Positions 32,787 to 42,138 are shown, counted from the stretch's first letter. The stretch is DNA of 64,000 nucleotides from Leucobacter celer subsp. astrifaciens (GCF_001273835.1 NZ_JHEI01000132.1:124001-188000); one strand, 5' to 3'. Notes: generated by a model not told the origin, from the sequence alone. Translations and numbers: made by a program.

Positions 32787-34637
32787 ATGTGTGGAATCGT
32801 CGGATATGTCGGCCCCAATGACACGGTCGAAGCGCTCCTCAACGGGCTGCGCCGCCTCGAGTATCGCGGATACGACTCGGCGGGAATCGCCGTCGTGGAC
32901 GCGACGGGGGAGATCTCGGTGCGCAAGCGCTCCGGCAAGCTCGCGCGGCTCGAGGAACTGCTCGAGGTCAACCCGGTGCAGGCGACCGGAACGGGGATCG
33001 GTCACACGCGCTGGGCGACCCATGGCGGCCCGACCGACGCGAACGCGCACCCGCACCTGGGAGACGGGGGCAAGCTGGCCCTCATCCACAACGGCATCGT
33101 CGAGAACTTCGCCGAGCTGCGGGGCGAGCTCGAGGCCGACGGCGTCGAGCTGATCAGCGAGACCGACACGGAGGTCGTCGCCGCGCTCGTGGGCCGGGAG
33201 GTGGCGCGGCAGGGCGACCTGGAGACCGCGTTCCGCTCGGTCGTCGCACGGCTCGACGGCACCTTCACGCTGCTCGCGATGCACCGCGACGAGCCGGGCA
33301 AGGTCGTCGCCGCGCGTCACCATTCGCCCCTCGTCGTGGGGCTCGGCGAGGGCGAGAACTTCCTCGGCTCCGACGTGGCCGCCTTCGTGTCCTCGACGCG
33401 GCGCGCGGTCGCGGTCGCCGAGGACAACATCGCCGTCATCACGCCCGACGAGGTGCGCATCACCGACTTCGCGGGCAATCCGGTGGAGTTCACCGAGTAC
33501 GAGGTCGAGTGGGACGCCGACGCCGCCGACAAGGGCGGCTGGTCGTCGTTCATGGCGAAGGAGATCAACGACCAGCCCGACGCGGTGGCGAACACCGTGC
33601 GCGGCCGGGTCTCGGCCGCCGGCGTGGAGATCCCGGAGCTGACGGCCCTCGGAGACGAGCGCCTGCGGAGCATCGACCGCATCATCATCATCGCCTGCGG
33701 CACCGCGTCCTACGCGGGGCAGGTGGGCGCGTACGCCATCGAGCAGTGGGCCCGGGTGCCGGTGGAGGTGCAGCTCAGCCATGAGTTCCGCTACCGCGAT
33801 CCCGTGCTCTCCGACCGCACCATGGTGATCTCGGTCAGCCAGTCGGGCGAGACCATGGACACCCTCATGGCGGTGAAGTACGCGGGCGAGCGCGGCGTGA
33901 CCACCGTGTCGGTGTGCAACACGCAGAGCGCCACGATCCCGCGCGAATCCGATGCGGCCGTCTACACCCACGCCGGCCCGGAGGTCGCGGTCGCCTCCAC
34001 GAAGGCGTTCGTCGCGCAGATCACCGCGCTCTACCTCGTCGGCCTGCACCTCGGCCGGGTGCGCGGCGCGCTCTCCTCCGAGGACTCGGCACAGGCCGTG
34101 GCGCAGTTCGAGGAGCTGCCCGCGAAGGTGCAGGAGGCCGTCGACACGCATGACCAGATCGCGCAGCTCGCGCACTGGATGGCCGACACCCGCTCGGTGC
34201 TGTTCCTCGGCCGCCACGTGGGCTTCCCGATCGCGCTCGAGGGCGCGCTCAAGCTCAAGGAGATCGCGTACATCCACGCCGAGGGCTTCGCCGCCGGCGA
34301 GCTCAAGCACGGCCCCATCGCGCTCATCGACCACGGCCAGCCCGTCTTCGTGCTGGTGCCGAGCCCGCGCACGTCGCCGCTCATGCACTCGAAGGTCGTC
34401 TCCAACATCCAGGAGATCCGCGCCCGCGGCGCCCGGGTGATCGCCGTCGTGGAGAAGGGCGACACCGCGGTGCTGCCCTACGCCGACGATGTGATCCGCC
34501 TGCCGCTCGCCGACCCGTTCTTCGAGCCGCTGCTGCAGGTCGTGCCGCTGCAGTGGTTCGCGCTCGAGCTCTCGACGGTCAAGGGCCTCGACGTCGACCA
34601 GCCGCGCAACCTCGCCAAGTCGGTGACGGTGGAGTAA
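32787..34637 (+). CDS. glmS: Glutamine-fructose-6-phosphate aminotransferase (isomerizing)
   Basis: 616 residues. The N-terminal glutaminase begins MCGIVGYVG with the catalytic Cys2, followed by GYDSAGIAVV, TRWATHGGPTDANAHPH and the ALVGREV region. Two SIS isomerase domains follow (IIIACGTASYAGQVGAYAIEQW and SQSGETMDTLMAVKYA; then LFLGRHVGFPIALEGALKLKEIAYIHAEGFAAGELKHGPIALID), and the end is PRNLAKSVTVE. It makes glucosamine-6-phosphate from fructose-6-phosphate and glutamine, the entry to UDP-GlcNAc. I see no glmS-ribozyme space upstream, because the promoter is only about 10 nt from the start. Confidence 0.97.
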   Translation: MCGIVGYVGPNDTVEALLNGLRRLEYRGYDSAGIAVVDATGEISVRKRSGKLARLEELLEVNPVQATGTGIGHTRWATHGGPTDANAHPHLGDGGKLALIHNGIVENFAELRGELEADGVELISETDTEVVAALVGREVARQGDLETAFRSVVARLDGTFTLLAMHRDEPGKVVAARHHSPLVVGLGEGENFLGSDVAAFVSSTRRAVAVAEDNIAVITPDEVRITDFAGNPVEFTEYEVEWDADAADKGGWSSFMAKEINDQPDAVANTVRGRVSAAGVEIPELTALGDERLRSIDRIIIIACGTASYAGQVGAYAIEQWARVPVEVQLSHEFRYRDPVLSDRTMVISVSQSGETMDTLMAVKYAGERGVTTVSVCNTQSATIPRESDAAVYTHAGPEVAVASTKAFVAQITALYLVGLHLGRVRGALSSEDSAQAVAQFEELPAKVQEAVDTHDQIAQLAHWMADTRSVLFLGRHVGFPIALEGALKLKEIAYIHAEGFAAGELKHGPIALIDHGQPVFVLVPSPRTSPLMHSKVVSNIQEIRARGARVIAVVEKGDTAVLPYADDVIRLPLADPFFEPLLQVVPLQWFALELSTVKGLDVDQPRNLAKSVTVE

Positions 34638-34691
34638 GTCCGCCGGGTGAGCGGGAGCAGTGAGTCTGAACCGGCGGAGGCCAGGGACTTC

Positions 34692-35060
34692 ATGATCGTC
34701 GGGATCGGCGTCGACACCGTCGACATCGCGCGCTTCGAACGGCAGCTCGAGCGCACGCCGAAGCTGCGCGGACGGCTGTTCTCGAGCGCCGAGGCGGAGC
34801 TGACGGTGCCGTCGCTCGCGGCGCGCTTCGCCGCGAAGGAGGCGCTCATCAAAGCGCTCGGCGGTTCGGCGGAGCTGCGCTGGCACGACATGGAGGTGGT
34901 GCGGGATCGGGATCGGGCTCCCTCATTCGCGGCGACCCCCGGCCTCGCCGCGGCGCTCTCGGCTCGCGGTGCCGACCGGGTGCACCTCTCGATGACGCAC
35001 GACGGGGGATCGGCGACCGCGTTCGTGGTCGTGGAGTCGAACGGAATGGGGCAGGCATGA
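34692..35060 (+). CDS. acpS: Holo-[acyl-carrier-protein] synthase
   Basis: 122 residues from the ATG at 34692 (MIVGIGVDTVDIARF); a GTG at 34647 in frame would add 15 residues with no family match. AcpS motifs: GIGVDTVDI with the Mg-binding Asp, LFSSAEAELT, and SLAARFAAKEALIKALG with the second acid. It transfers phosphopantetheine from coenzyme A to acyl carrier protein. The ATGA at its end overlaps the alr start by 4 bp, and it begins 54 bp after glmS, so glmS-acpS-alr form one run. Confidence 0.93.
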   Translation: MIVGIGVDTVDIARFERQLERTPKLRGRLFSSAEAELTVPSLAARFAAKEALIKALGGSAELRWHDMEVVRDRDRAPSFAATPGLAAALSARGADRVHLSMTHDGGSATAFVVVESNGMGQA

Positions 35061-36202
35061 GAACAGGGTCGATGCGGGTCGCCGAGATCTCGCTGCCGGC
35101 GATCCGGCACAACGTGGCTCGCGTGCGCGAGCTCACGGGCGGCGCGGTCATCGTGGTCGTGAAGGCAGACGGTTACGGTCACGGCGCGAAGATCGCGGCC
35201 GAGGCCGCGCTCGCCGGCGGTGCGGCGATGGTGGCCACGGCCGACCTCGAGGAGGCGCTCGCGTTGCGCGACGCCGGGATCGAGGCGCCGATCCTCTGCT
35301 GGCTGCACGGCGTGCACGCCGACTTCGGTCAGGCCGTGGCGGCCGGCATCGAGATCGGTGTGAGTCACATGCAGCAGCTCGAGGCGCTCGCCGCGGCCGC
35401 GGAGCGGCTCGGCAAGACCGCCTCGATGCAGTTCAAACTGGACACGGGCCTCAGCCGCAACGGGGCGGCCCCCGAGGAGTGGGAGCCGCTCTTCGCGCGC
35501 GCAGCCGAGCTGGAGCGCGCCGGGCTGGTGCGGGTGCGCGGCATCTTCAGCCACCTCGCCAACGCCGGTGATGAGCACGACCGGGCGCAGGCGGCACGCT
35601 TCGATCGGGCCGTCGAGATGCTCCGCGCCACGGGCATCGCACCCGAGATGATCCATCTCGCGGCCAGCGCCGCGACCTTCTCGTCCCCGCATCTGCGCTA
35701 CAACACGGTGCGCGTGGGCGTCGTGGCCTACGGACTCAGCCCGTTCGCCGACAAGACCTCGGCGCAGCTCGGTCTGGTTCCCGCGATGACGCTGCGCTCC
35801 GAGATCGTGGCGCTGCGCGGGGTGCCCGCGGGCGCGGGCGTCTCGTACGGCTTCAACCACGTCTGCGAGACGGCCACCACGCTCGCGCTGGTGCCGATGG
35901 GGTACGCCGACGGCATGCCGCGGGCGCTCAACGGTGCCGGGGCCTGGGTGACGGTCGCCGGAGAGCACCGCCCCATCGTCGGCCGCATCGGCATGGACCA
36001 GTTCATCGTCGATGTCGGCCCGCTCGCGGGCCGGCTCGAACTGGGCGAGCCCGTGGTGCTCTTCGGGGATCCCGAGCGGGGCCACCCGCCCGTCGAGATC
36101 TGGGCGGGGCTCATGCGCACCATCAACTACGAGATCGTCGTCGGGGTCGGCCCGCGCGTGCTGCGGGTGCCCTCCGAGGACGTCGAAGGGAGCGGGGCGT
36201 GA
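35057..36202 (+). CDS. alr: Alanine racemase
   Basis: 381 residues. The PLP-binding lysine is Lys36 in VIVVVKADGYGHGA. The middle has KLDTGLSRNGAAPEEW, and the C-terminal domain carries VSYGFNHVCETATTLALVPMGYADGMPRALNGAG, with the second catalytic Tyr in the SYGF segment, and GRIGMDQFIVDVG. It makes D-alanine for peptidoglycan. The start overlaps acpS by 4 bp and the stop overlaps tsaE by 4 bp, so the cell-wall and t6A genes are translationally linked. Confidence 0.97.
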   Translation: MRTGSMRVAEISLPAIRHNVARVRELTGGAVIVVVKADGYGHGAKIAAEAALAGGAAMVATADLEEALALRDAGIEAPILCWLHGVHADFGQAVAAGIEIGVSHMQQLEALAAAAERLGKTASMQFKLDTGLSRNGAAPEEWEPLFARAAELERAGLVRVRGIFSHLANAGDEHDRAQAARFDRAVEMLRATGIAPEMIHLAASAATFSSPHLRYNTVRVGVVAYGLSPFADKTSAQLGLVPAMTLRSEIVALRGVPAGAGVSYGFNHVCETATTLALVPMGYADGMPRALNGAGAWVTVAGEHRPIVGRIGMDQFIVDVGPLAGRLELGEPVVLFGDPERGHPPVEIWAGLMRTINYEIVVGVGPRVLRVPSEDVEGSGA

Positions 36203-36720
36203 GCGGCGCGGTGTCGCTGCAGATTCCGGATCCCGATGCGATGCACGAGCTCGGCGTCGAACTGGGGCGGGTGCTGCGCGCGGGGGATCTCGTGCTGCTG
36301 ACCGGTCCGCTCGGCGCGGGCAAGACCACGCTCACCCGGGGGATCGGCGAGGGGCTCGGGGTACGCGGGCCCGTGCAGAGCCCCACCTTCGTTCTGGCGC
36401 GCACGCACCCGTCGCTCGTCGGGGGCGCGCCGCTTGTGCACGTCGACGCCTACCGGCTCGCCGGCACGGGCGAACTGGACGACCTCGACCTCGACTTCGA
36501 GGGGGCCGTGGTCGTGGCCGAGTGGGGTTCCGGCGTGGTCGAAGAGCCCGAGTCGTGGATCGAGGTGGTGATCGAGCGGCCGCGCGGGAGCGGGGGCGCC
36601 GATGCAGGCCCAGATGCCGATGCCGTCGAGGAGCCGGACTGGTCGCAGGCCCCGGTCGAGAACCGGACGGTGACCATCGCAGGGCACGGGCCGAGATGGC
36701 GGACGGGAGTGCTGTCGTGA
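36199..36720 (+). CDS. tsaE: tRNA threonylcarbamoyladenosine biosynthesis ATPase TsaE
   Basis: 173 residues, GTG start overlapping alr by 4 bp. P-loop LLTGPLGAGKTTLTRGIGEGLG, then VQSPTFVLARTH, VHVDAYRL, LDDLDLDFEGAVVVAEWG: the order of TsaE (YjeE). It powers t6A synthesis on tRNA together with TsaB and TsaD, both encoded just downstream. Residues 125-160 are an acidic, Gly/Asp-rich segment longer than in E. coli TsaE (153 residues). Confidence 0.95.
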   Translation: MSGAVSLQIPDPDAMHELGVELGRVLRAGDLVLLTGPLGAGKTTLTRGIGEGLGVRGPVQSPTFVLARTHPSLVGGAPLVHVDAYRLAGTGELDDLDLDFEGAVVVAEWGSGVVEEPESWIEVVIERPRGSGGADAGPDADAVEEPDWSQAPVENRTVTIAGHGPRWRTGVLS

Positions 36721-37361
36721 TGCTGGAGGCACCGGAATCGGGATCGCATGTGCTGCTGGCGATCGACACCGCCATCGGCACGAGCGTCGCGCTCGGCATC
36801 GATGGCCGCGTCCACGAGGCCTCGAGCGATGATCCGCGCGGTCACGCCGAGGCGATCGGCGGGCTGCTCGACGAGGTGTTCCGCGCGAGCGGGGCCTCGC
36901 CCGACGCGGTGACGGGGGTCGTCGCCGGCATCGGGCCGGGCCCGTTCACGGGCCTGAGGGTGGGTATTGCGGCCGCGCACGCCTTCGCGCTGGCACGCGG
37001 TGTGCCGCTGCTGCCGCTGCAGGGACACGAGGCGGTCGCGCTCGAGACGCTCGAGGGCACCGCGCTCACCGGAGTGCGAGTGGTGCAGGACGCGAAGCGG
37101 CGAGAACTCTTCGTCACCGACTACTCGGGTCTCGACTGGGCGGGGATCCCAGAGCGCGGCTCGGGGCCGGGACTCCTGGCGCGGGCGGACTACGAGCAGC
37201 TTCCGAACGACATCTGGCCCGACCGGATCCCCACGGCATCGCTCGTACGGCTGGCCGCCCGGCGCTTGGCGGCGGGGCGCGGCTTCGAGCCCGACCGAGC
37301 CGTGTACCTGCGCGCCCCTGACGTCAAGCAGCCGGGTGCCCCGAAGCGGGTTTCGACGTGA
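36720..37361 (+). CDS. tsaB: tRNA threonylcarbamoyladenosine biosynthesis protein TsaB
   Basis: 213 residues if started at the ATG at 36720, which overlaps the tsaE stop (TGATG); a GTG at 36717 with GGGAG 8 nt upstream, or an ATG at 36696, are close alternatives. TsaB pattern: [67 protein letters not shown]. TsaB is the non-catalytic partner of TsaD. The final residues overlap the rimI start by 4 bp. Confidence 0.93.
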   Translation: MLEAPESGSHVLLAIDTAIGTSVALGIDGRVHEASSDDPRGHAEAIGGLLDEVFRASGASPDAVTGVVAGIGPGPFTGLRVGIAAAHAFALARGVPLLPLQGHEAVALETLEGTALTGVRVVQDAKRRELFVTDYSGLDWAGIPERGSGPGLLARADYEQLPNDIWPDRIPTASLVRLAARRLAAGRGFEPDRAVYLRAPDVKQPGAPKRVST

Positions 37362-37834
37362 GCGCTCACAGCGACGCGGCGCTGTCGCTGCGGGAGGCGG
37401 CGGTCGACGACCTCGACGCGATCTGGGGGATCGAGAGCGCGGTCTTCGGTGCCGAGGCGTGGAGCTGCGAGATGATGCGCGAGGAGTTGACCGCCGACCA
37501 CCGGTACTACCTGGTGCTCGCCGATGCGGCCGGCGCGGTGCAGGGGTATGCGGGGCTGCTCGTGGTGGGGACCGAGGGCGATATCCAGACAATCGCGGTC
37601 GCGCCCGAGGCGCGCGGCGGCGGGCACGGACGTCGGCTGATGAACGCCCTGCTCGACGAGGCGGCGCGCCGCGGTGTGCGAGAGGTGTTTCTGGAGGTGC
37701 GGGCCGACAACCCCGTCGCGCAGGCGCTGTACCGCTCCCTGGGATTCGCCGAGATCGGGGTACGTCCGCGCTATTACCAGCCCGAGGGCGTCGACGCCGT
37801 CGTGATGAAGCTCGAGATGAAGGATCGCCGATGA
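37358..37834 (+). CDS. rimI: Ribosomal protein S18-alanine N-acetyltransferase
   Basis: 158 residues, a single GNAT domain. Acetyl-CoA-binding motif [19 protein letters not shown], then [31 protein letters not shown], the classic RimI ending, with [16 protein letters not shown]. RimI acetylates the N-terminus of ribosomal protein S18. It sits between tsaB and tsaD with 4-bp overlaps on both sides, as in many actinobacteria. Confidence 0.93.
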   Translation: MSAHSDAALSLREAAVDDLDAIWGIESAVFGAEAWSCEMMREELTADHRYYLVLADAAGAVQGYAGLLVVGTEGDIQTIAVAPEARGGGHGRRLMNALLDEAARRGVREVFLEVRADNPVAQALYRSLGFAEIGVRPRYYQPEGVDAVVMKLEMKDRR

Positions 37835-38919
37835 CGCAGGAACCGCTCGTGCTGGGCATCGAGACCAGCTGCGATGAGACCGGGGTCGGCATCGTGCGGG
37901 GGCGCACGCTGCTCGCCAACGCCATCGCCTCGTCGATGGATGAGCACGCCAGGTTCGGGGGCGTAGTGCCCGAGGTCGCGGCGCGCGCGCATCTCGAGGC
38001 GATGACGCCGACGATCGAGCGCGCGCTCGCGGAGGCCGAGGTGACGTTCGACGAGCTCGACGCCATCGCGGTGACCTGCGGCCCCGGCCTGGCCGGAGCA
38101 CTCATGGTGGGGGTCTCGGCGGCCAAGGCGCTCGCGGTGTCGCTGGGCAAGCCCCTCTACGCGGTCAACCACCTCGTCGGGCACGTCGGTGCCGATGTGC
38201 TGCACGGCGACGATCTGCGCGAGGCCGTGGGAACCGTCGGTGAGCTCGAACTGCCCATCGTCGCGCTGCTGGTCTCGGGCGGGCACACCTCGCTGCTGCT
38301 CGTGCACGACCTGGTGAGCGACGTCGAGATGCTGGGCGAGACGATCGACGATGCGGCGGGGGAGGCGTTCGACAAGGTCGCGCGGCTGCTCGGCCTGCCG
38401 TATCCGGGCGGCCCCCAGATCGACCGCGCGGCCGTCGGCGGCGATCCCGACGCGATCCGGTTCCCGCGCGGCCTGACGCTGCCCAAGGACCTCGATCGGC
38501 ACCGCTACGACTTCTCCTTCTCGGGCCTCAAGACCTCCGTGGCGCGCTGGGTGGAGAAGTACGAGACCGAGCACGGCGCGGAGGAGCCGCTGCCGGTGGC
38601 CGACATCGCGGCGAGCTTCCGCGAGGCCGTGGCCGACGTGCTGCTCACGAAGGCGCTCGCCGCTTGCCGCGACCTCGGGGTGCCGCGCCTGCTGCTGGGC
38701 GGCGGCGTGGTGGCGAACGTGCGGGTGCGCGAGCTCGCGCGCGAGCGCTGCGAGACGGCTGGGGTGGAGCTGCGGGTGCCGCCGCTCTCTCTGTGCACCG
38801 ACAACGGGGCCATGATCGCCTCCATCGGCGCGCAGCTCGTGGCGGCGGGCCACGCGCCCTCCGGGCTCGGCTTCGGGGCGGACTCCACGCTTCCGGTCAC
38901 CGAGATCCAAGTGCGCTGA
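37831..38919 (+). CDS. tsaD: tRNA N6-adenosine threonylcarbamoyltransferase
   Basis: 362 residues from the ATG at 37831, which overlaps rimI by 4 bp. TsaD/Kae1 motifs: [54 protein letters not shown], the metal-binding histidines in [59 protein letters not shown] and [16 protein letters not shown]. It completes t6A37 synthesis on ANN-decoding tRNAs. Last gene of the glmS-to-tsaD run; no clear terminator was found before the next gene. Confidence 0.97.
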   Translation: MTQEPLVLGIETSCDETGVGIVRGRTLLANAIASSMDEHARFGGVVPEVAARAHLEAMTPTIERALAEAEVTFDELDAIAVTCGPGLAGALMVGVSAAKALAVSLGKPLYAVNHLVGHVGADVLHGDDLREAVGTVGELELPIVALLVSGGHTSLLLVHDLVSDVEMLGETIDDAAGEAFDKVARLLGLPYPGGPQIDRAAVGGDPDAIRFPRGLTLPKDLDRHRYDFSFSGLKTSVARWVEKYETEHGAEEPLPVADIAASFREAVADVLLTKALAACRDLGVPRLLLGGGVVANVRVRELARERCETAGVELRVPPLSLCTDNGAMIASIGAQLVAAGHAPSGLGFGADSTLPVTEIQVR

Positions 38920-39056
38920 GTGACGGTCTGAGCGCCACTTCATCAGATCAACGAGCGCGACTGCGGCGGGTGCAGCAGACAACAGTGCTCGGTGAACATT
39001 ATTGTGGAGTGTGCAAGTGGGGAAATCCCTCCTCCGCACACGAACGAAGGAGCATC

Positions 39057-39446
39057 ATGTCCGAGAACCTGCCCGGAGGCCAGCCGGCCTCGAACCCCGT
39101 CCCGCCCGCGGCCCCGGCTGCGCCCGGCTACGCGGCGGCACCTCAGCCCGTTCCCGGCAAGACCCTCGGCATCGTCGGGCTGATCCTGGCGATCCTGCTG
39201 CCGATCATCGGTCTGGTGCTGAGCATCGTCGCCGTGGTGCAGTCGCGCAAGGCCGGTGCGAGCAATATCCCCGGTGTGATCGGCATCGTCATCGGTGTGC
39301 TCGGCACGATCGGCTACATCATCCTGATCGTGTCGATCGTCAGCCTCGCGGGGGCCGGCATGGATGCCGCCCAGCAGTGCCTCAACGGCGCGTACTCGGT
39401 GACCGTCGCGGGCCAGGAAGTGCTCTGCTCGGACATCGTCAACTAA
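39057..39446 (+). CDS. Small DUF4190-type membrane protein
   Basis: 129 residues from the ATG at 39057, with GAAGGAG upstream. A Pro/Ala-rich cytoplasmic N-terminus (about 35 residues) is followed by two hydrophobic segments (TLGIVGLILAILLPIIGLVLSIVAVV and IPGVIGIVIGVLGTIGYIILIVSIVSLAG) and a short tail with two Cys (QQCLNGAYSV, EVLCSDIVN). The layout matches the DUF4190 group of actinobacterial membrane proteins of unknown function. Two further proteins of this kind are encoded nearby at 40855 and 41381. Function unknown. Confidence 0.75.
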   Translation: MSENLPGGQPASNPVPPAAPAAPGYAAAPQPVPGKTLGIVGLILAILLPIIGLVLSIVAVVQSRKAGASNIPGVIGIVIGVLGTIGYIILIVSIVSLAGAGMDAAQQCLNGAYSVTVAGQEVLCSDIVN

Positions 39447-39455
39447 CGCGTCCAC

Positions 39456-39504
39456 CCGCCGGTTGAGCGAGCGCAGCGACCCGCCGGTTGAGCGAGCGCA
39501 GCGA
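39456..39504. repeat. Tandem copies of a dispersed 24-bp intergenic repeat
   Basis: Two copies of a 24-bp unit at 39456-39479 and 39481-39504 (core GGTTGAGCGAGCGCAGCGA), the second followed by GTCGAAACC. Related sequences occur at 20824, 47726-47792 and about 61415-61440, always between genes. The type is common in actinobacterial intergenic DNA. Confidence 0.75.
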
Positions 39505-39572
39505 GTCGAAACCAGGCACTCAGAGCCCGGTTCCGGCTCGCTGCGCTTTTTCGTCCAGGTGAGAACGGCGTT

Positions 39573-40841
39573 TCAGCAGCGCTCTGCGAGCAGCGCGACG
39601 TGGCGTCCGGCGGCGCGGGTGAGGAACAGTGTCGCGCTGGCGTCGCCGCGCAGCTTCAGCCGTCGCCGCAGCGCGGCGGGATCCGTGTCGGTCCCGCGCT
39701 TCTTGATCTCGAGCGCGCCGATGTCGCGTGCCGCGAGTGCACGACGCAGGTCCTTCTCGCGCGCGGGCAGCTCCTCGAGCACGCGGAACGCACTCGCGAA
39801 GGGCGTCTCCACGAGGCGGTCGCCGGTGAGATAGGCGATCCCGTCGCTCGCCATGTCGGCGTCGATGCGTCCGGCGAGCGCGCCGATGAGCCGGGCGCGG
39901 ATCACCGCCCCGTCCGGCTCGTAGAGATAGGCGCCGAGCGCGCGCACCGGCGCGTCTTCGGCGTCGCCATCGGCCGTCAGCTCATCTGCGCTCGAACCGC
40001 GCAGCACGAGCGCGGCCCGTCGGATTCCCGGCCGCGCGGCCACACCGAACCAGAGGCCGGTCTCCACGAGCTGCCCGTCGACCGACACCCACTGCGCCTC
40101 CGCGCGATCCGGAATCAGATCGCGGTCGAGACCCGGCCCCAGCTTGACACCCGCCGGCCGGTGCTCGGCGAGCTCGAAGGCGAAGCGCAGTGACGGCGAG
40201 TAGTCGTCGGGGGAGGCGACGCGGCGGGTGTCGCTGTGGCCGGCGGTGCGCCGAGCGGGGTCGAGGAACACGCCGTCCGCGTCGCCCGGACCCAGCCGCT
40301 CGGCGTCGCCGACGCGCACGGCCGGCACCGCCGCGCCCGTGCGCCCTGCGGCGACCGCGAGGTTGTGCTGTGCGAACTCCGCCGTCAGCGGATCGAGCTC
40401 GACGGGCAGGGGTTCGATTCCCGCGTTCAGCAGCGCGAGCGACTCGGCGCCGATGCCGCAGCCGAGGTCGGCGACCGAGCGGCAGCCGGCGGTGCGGAAC
40501 CGCTCCGCGTGCAGCGCCGCCACCTGTGCGCGCGTCGCCTGCTCGAGTGCCGCGCGGGTGAACAGCAGCTCGGCCGCGATCTCGCCGAACTTGCCGGCGG
40601 CCCTGGCGCGCAGCTCGGTCTGCGTCAGTGCGGCGGAGAGCAGCGCGGGGTCGGTGCCCTCGCCGCGCAGCAGGCGCGAGATCGTGTCGAGGCCCTCACC
40701 CGCGCGACGCCGCTCCGAGATGCGCTCGAGCAGTGCGCGCCCGTCAGGGGTGGTCAGCTCGTGCCAGCCGGGGGAGGGGGAAGCGGAACGGGGGCCGGGG
40801 GAATTCCCCCGAGCCCCCGAAGCATCCTGCCGATGCGTCAT
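39573..40841 (-). CDS. THUMP-like-domain class I SAM-dependent methyltransferase
   Basis: 422 residues. SAM-binding motif I at about residue 125 (SVADLGCGIGAESLALLNAGIEPLPVELDPLTAEFAQHNLA) and the catalytic-loop region DGVFLDPARR. The C-terminal 90 residues (FRVLEELPAREKDLRRALAARDIGALEIKKRGTDTDPAALRRRLKLRGDASATLFLTRAAGRHVALLAE) match the 'THUMP-like' domain common in actinobacterial proteins of this type. A nucleic-acid (rRNA or tRNA) substrate is likely but unproven. The 5' part contains a long GC palindrome (about 40790-40821) that lies within codons 7-17, before the conserved domain; the true start could be downstream of it. Confidence 0.8.
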   Translation of the reverse strand: MTHRQDASGARGNSPGPRSASPSPGWHELTTPDGRALLERISERRRAGEGLDTISRLLRGEGTDPALLSAALTQTELRARAAGKFGEIAAELLFTRAALEQATRAQVAALHAERFRTAGCRSVADLGCGIGAESLALLNAGIEPLPVELDPLTAEFAQHNLAVAAGRTGAAVPAVRVGDAERLGPGDADGVFLDPARRTAGHSDTRRVASPDDYSPSLRFAFELAEHRPAGVKLGPGLDRDLIPDRAEAQWVSVDGQLVETGLWFGVAARPGIRRAALVLRGSSADELTADGDAEDAPVRALGAYLYEPDGAVIRARLIGALAGRIDADMASDGIAYLTGDRLVETPFASAFRVLEELPAREKDLRRALAARDIGALEIKKRGTDTDPAALRRRLKLRGDASATLFLTRAAGRHVALLAERC

Positions 40842-40854
40842 TCCCGGTGTGCGA

Positions 40855-41277
40855 TCAGTAGCTGCTGGCCGAGATGGCGAAGCCGATGATGAACACGTAG
40901 AAGATGATGACGATGACCCAGACGGCGATGCCGACGTAGCCGATGATCAGGCCGGCGAGCGCCAGACCGCGGCCGCCCTCGCCGGTGCGCGCGATCTGCT
41001 TGAGTGCGATATGCCCGCAGATGACACCCACCAGGGAGATGAAGAACGAGCCGACGAGCGCGATGATCGCGAGGGTGTTGGTGGGCGGAGCCGGAGCGTA
41101 GGCCGGCTGCGGCGCGGCGTACGGCTGCTGCGGAGCGGTGTACTGCGGCTGCGCGTACTGCTGGGCCTGCTGCGGGGGCTGGGGAGCCTGCAGCGCCGAG
41201 TACTGGGGGGCCTGCGGAGCCTGGGGCTGGTTCTGCGGCTCCGGGGCTCCGTTCACGGGAGGCTGATTCTGAGACAC
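40855..41277 (-). CDS. DUF4190-type membrane protein with Gln/Pro-rich N-terminus
   Basis: 140 residues. Residues 1-65 are Gln/Pro/Ala/Tyr-rich low complexity (QAPQYSALQAPQPPQQAQQY). Two membrane segments follow (TNTLAIIALVGSFFISLVGVICGHIAL and GLALAGLIIGYVGIAVWVIVIIFYVFIIG), with the DUF4190 linker KQIARTGEGGRG between them. The next gene, 103 bp upstream in the same direction, encodes a close homologue, so this is a tandem duplication. Function unknown; such proteins are proposed envelope components. Confidence 0.8.
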   Translation of the reverse strand: MSQNQPPVNGAPEPQNQPQAPQAPQYSALQAPQPPQQAQQYAQPQYTAPQQPYAAPQPAYAPAPPTNTLAIIALVGSFFISLVGVICGHIALKQIARTGEGGRGLALAGLIIGYVGIAVWVIVIIFYVFIIGFAISASSY

Positions 41278-41380
41278 TGCGTGGTCCTTTCGTGTGTCAG
41301 CGGTCGTCAGGGGGACCGCTGCTGGTGGATATCGAGACGACGGGGATCGCCGTGCTCTGAGAGGCGCGGGATCGGGGCGA

Positions 41381-41887
41381 TCAGAAGGAGCTGTAGCCCG
41401 ACCCCAGCGAGCCGATGGCTCCGATCATCGCGAAGATGAAGCCCACGTAGATGATGATGAACATGGCCAGGAACACGAAGTAGGCGTAGCTGATGATGAG
41501 GCCCGTGAGCGCGATGCCGCGTCCGGCATCGCCCGTGCGCTTGATCTGACCGAGACCGAGGTGGCCGAAGATGATGCCCGCGAGGGGAACGAGGAACGCG
41601 AAGATGATCGCCAGGAACGCGTAGGTGTTGGTCTGGCCGAGCGTCGTCGCGGTGGACGGGGCCGGCGCGCTCTGCGGGCGGTACTGAGGCGCGGTCTGCT
41701 GCGGGTACCCCGGCTGAGCGGGCTGCTGGGCGGGCTGCTGATAGGGCTGGGACGGCCCGGAGTAGGCCGGCTGGCCGCCCTGCGGTGCCGTGTAGGCGGG
41801 CTGCTGGGCGGTCTGTGGCAGCGGTGCCGTGGGCTGTGTGGCGCCCTGCGGGGTGCCCGGCTGCTGGGGTGTGCTGGGTGTGGACAT
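41381..41887 (-). CDS. DUF4190-type membrane protein, tandem paralogue
   Basis: 168 residues from the ATG at 41887, with GGAGGG upstream. N-terminal 85 residues rich in Gln, Pro, Thr and Tyr (QQPAYTAPQGGQPAYSGPSQ), then two membrane segments (NTYAFLAIIFAFLVPLAGIIFGHLGL and GIALTGLIISYAYFVFLAMFIIIYVGFIFAMIG) joined by GQIKRTGDAGRG. The membrane part aligns residue by residue with the product of 40855-41277, while the disordered N-terminus differs in length. Function unknown. Confidence 0.8.
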   Translation of the reverse strand: MSTPSTPQQPGTPQGATQPTAPLPQTAQQPAYTAPQGGQPAYSGPSQPYQQPAQQPAQPGYPQQTAPQYRPQSAPAPSTATTLGQTNTYAFLAIIFAFLVPLAGIIFGHLGLGQIKRTGDAGRGIALTGLIISYAYFVFLAMFIIIYVGFIFAMIGAIGSLGSGYSSF

Positions 41888-42092
41888 CAGCCCTCCTCGA
41901 GGCGTTGGCGGTACGCGGACCCCGCGGGGCCATCGCTGTGCGGCACATCCGATGTTGTGCGGCACTTCCAATTCTAGGGGGACGGTCGTGCGGTGGGGCC
42001 AGGATCGGCGGGCGGTTCGGGACCGGGCTCGCGAGTCGGACCGCGGCCCGCGGGGGAATCGTTCCCGTTCGCTGTGCGCGATCCCGCTCCCA

Positions 42093-42127
42093 CCGATTGG
42101 CACTCCCCTTGCAAGAGTGCCAATCGG
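42093..42127. promoter_or_regulatory. CIRCE element (HrcA operator) upstream of groES
   Basis: The classical CIRCE half-sites TTGGCACTC (42097-42105) and GAGTGCCAA (42115-42123) are separated by 9 nt; the symmetry extends to 13-bp arms. It overlaps the space between a TTGCAA -35 (42109-42114) and the TAGACT -10, so HrcA binding would block the promoter until heat shock. Confidence 0.92.
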
Positions 42128-42132
42128 AGTCC

Positions 42133-42138
42133 TAGACT
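42133..42138 (+). promoter_or_regulatory. -10 box of the groES promoter
   Basis: TAGACT at 42133-42138 with TTGCAA 18 nt upstream, a housekeeping-type promoter lying beside CIRCE. The leader to the GTG at 42205 is about 60 nt and carries the ribosome site AAAGAGG. Confidence 0.7.

Noticed and set aside
40785..40825. Terminator-like palindrome CGGGGG...CCCCCG at the methyltransferase 5' end
   Set aside because: It lies within the predicted coding start of 39573-40841, where a terminator makes no sense; it may instead mean that the true start is further in.
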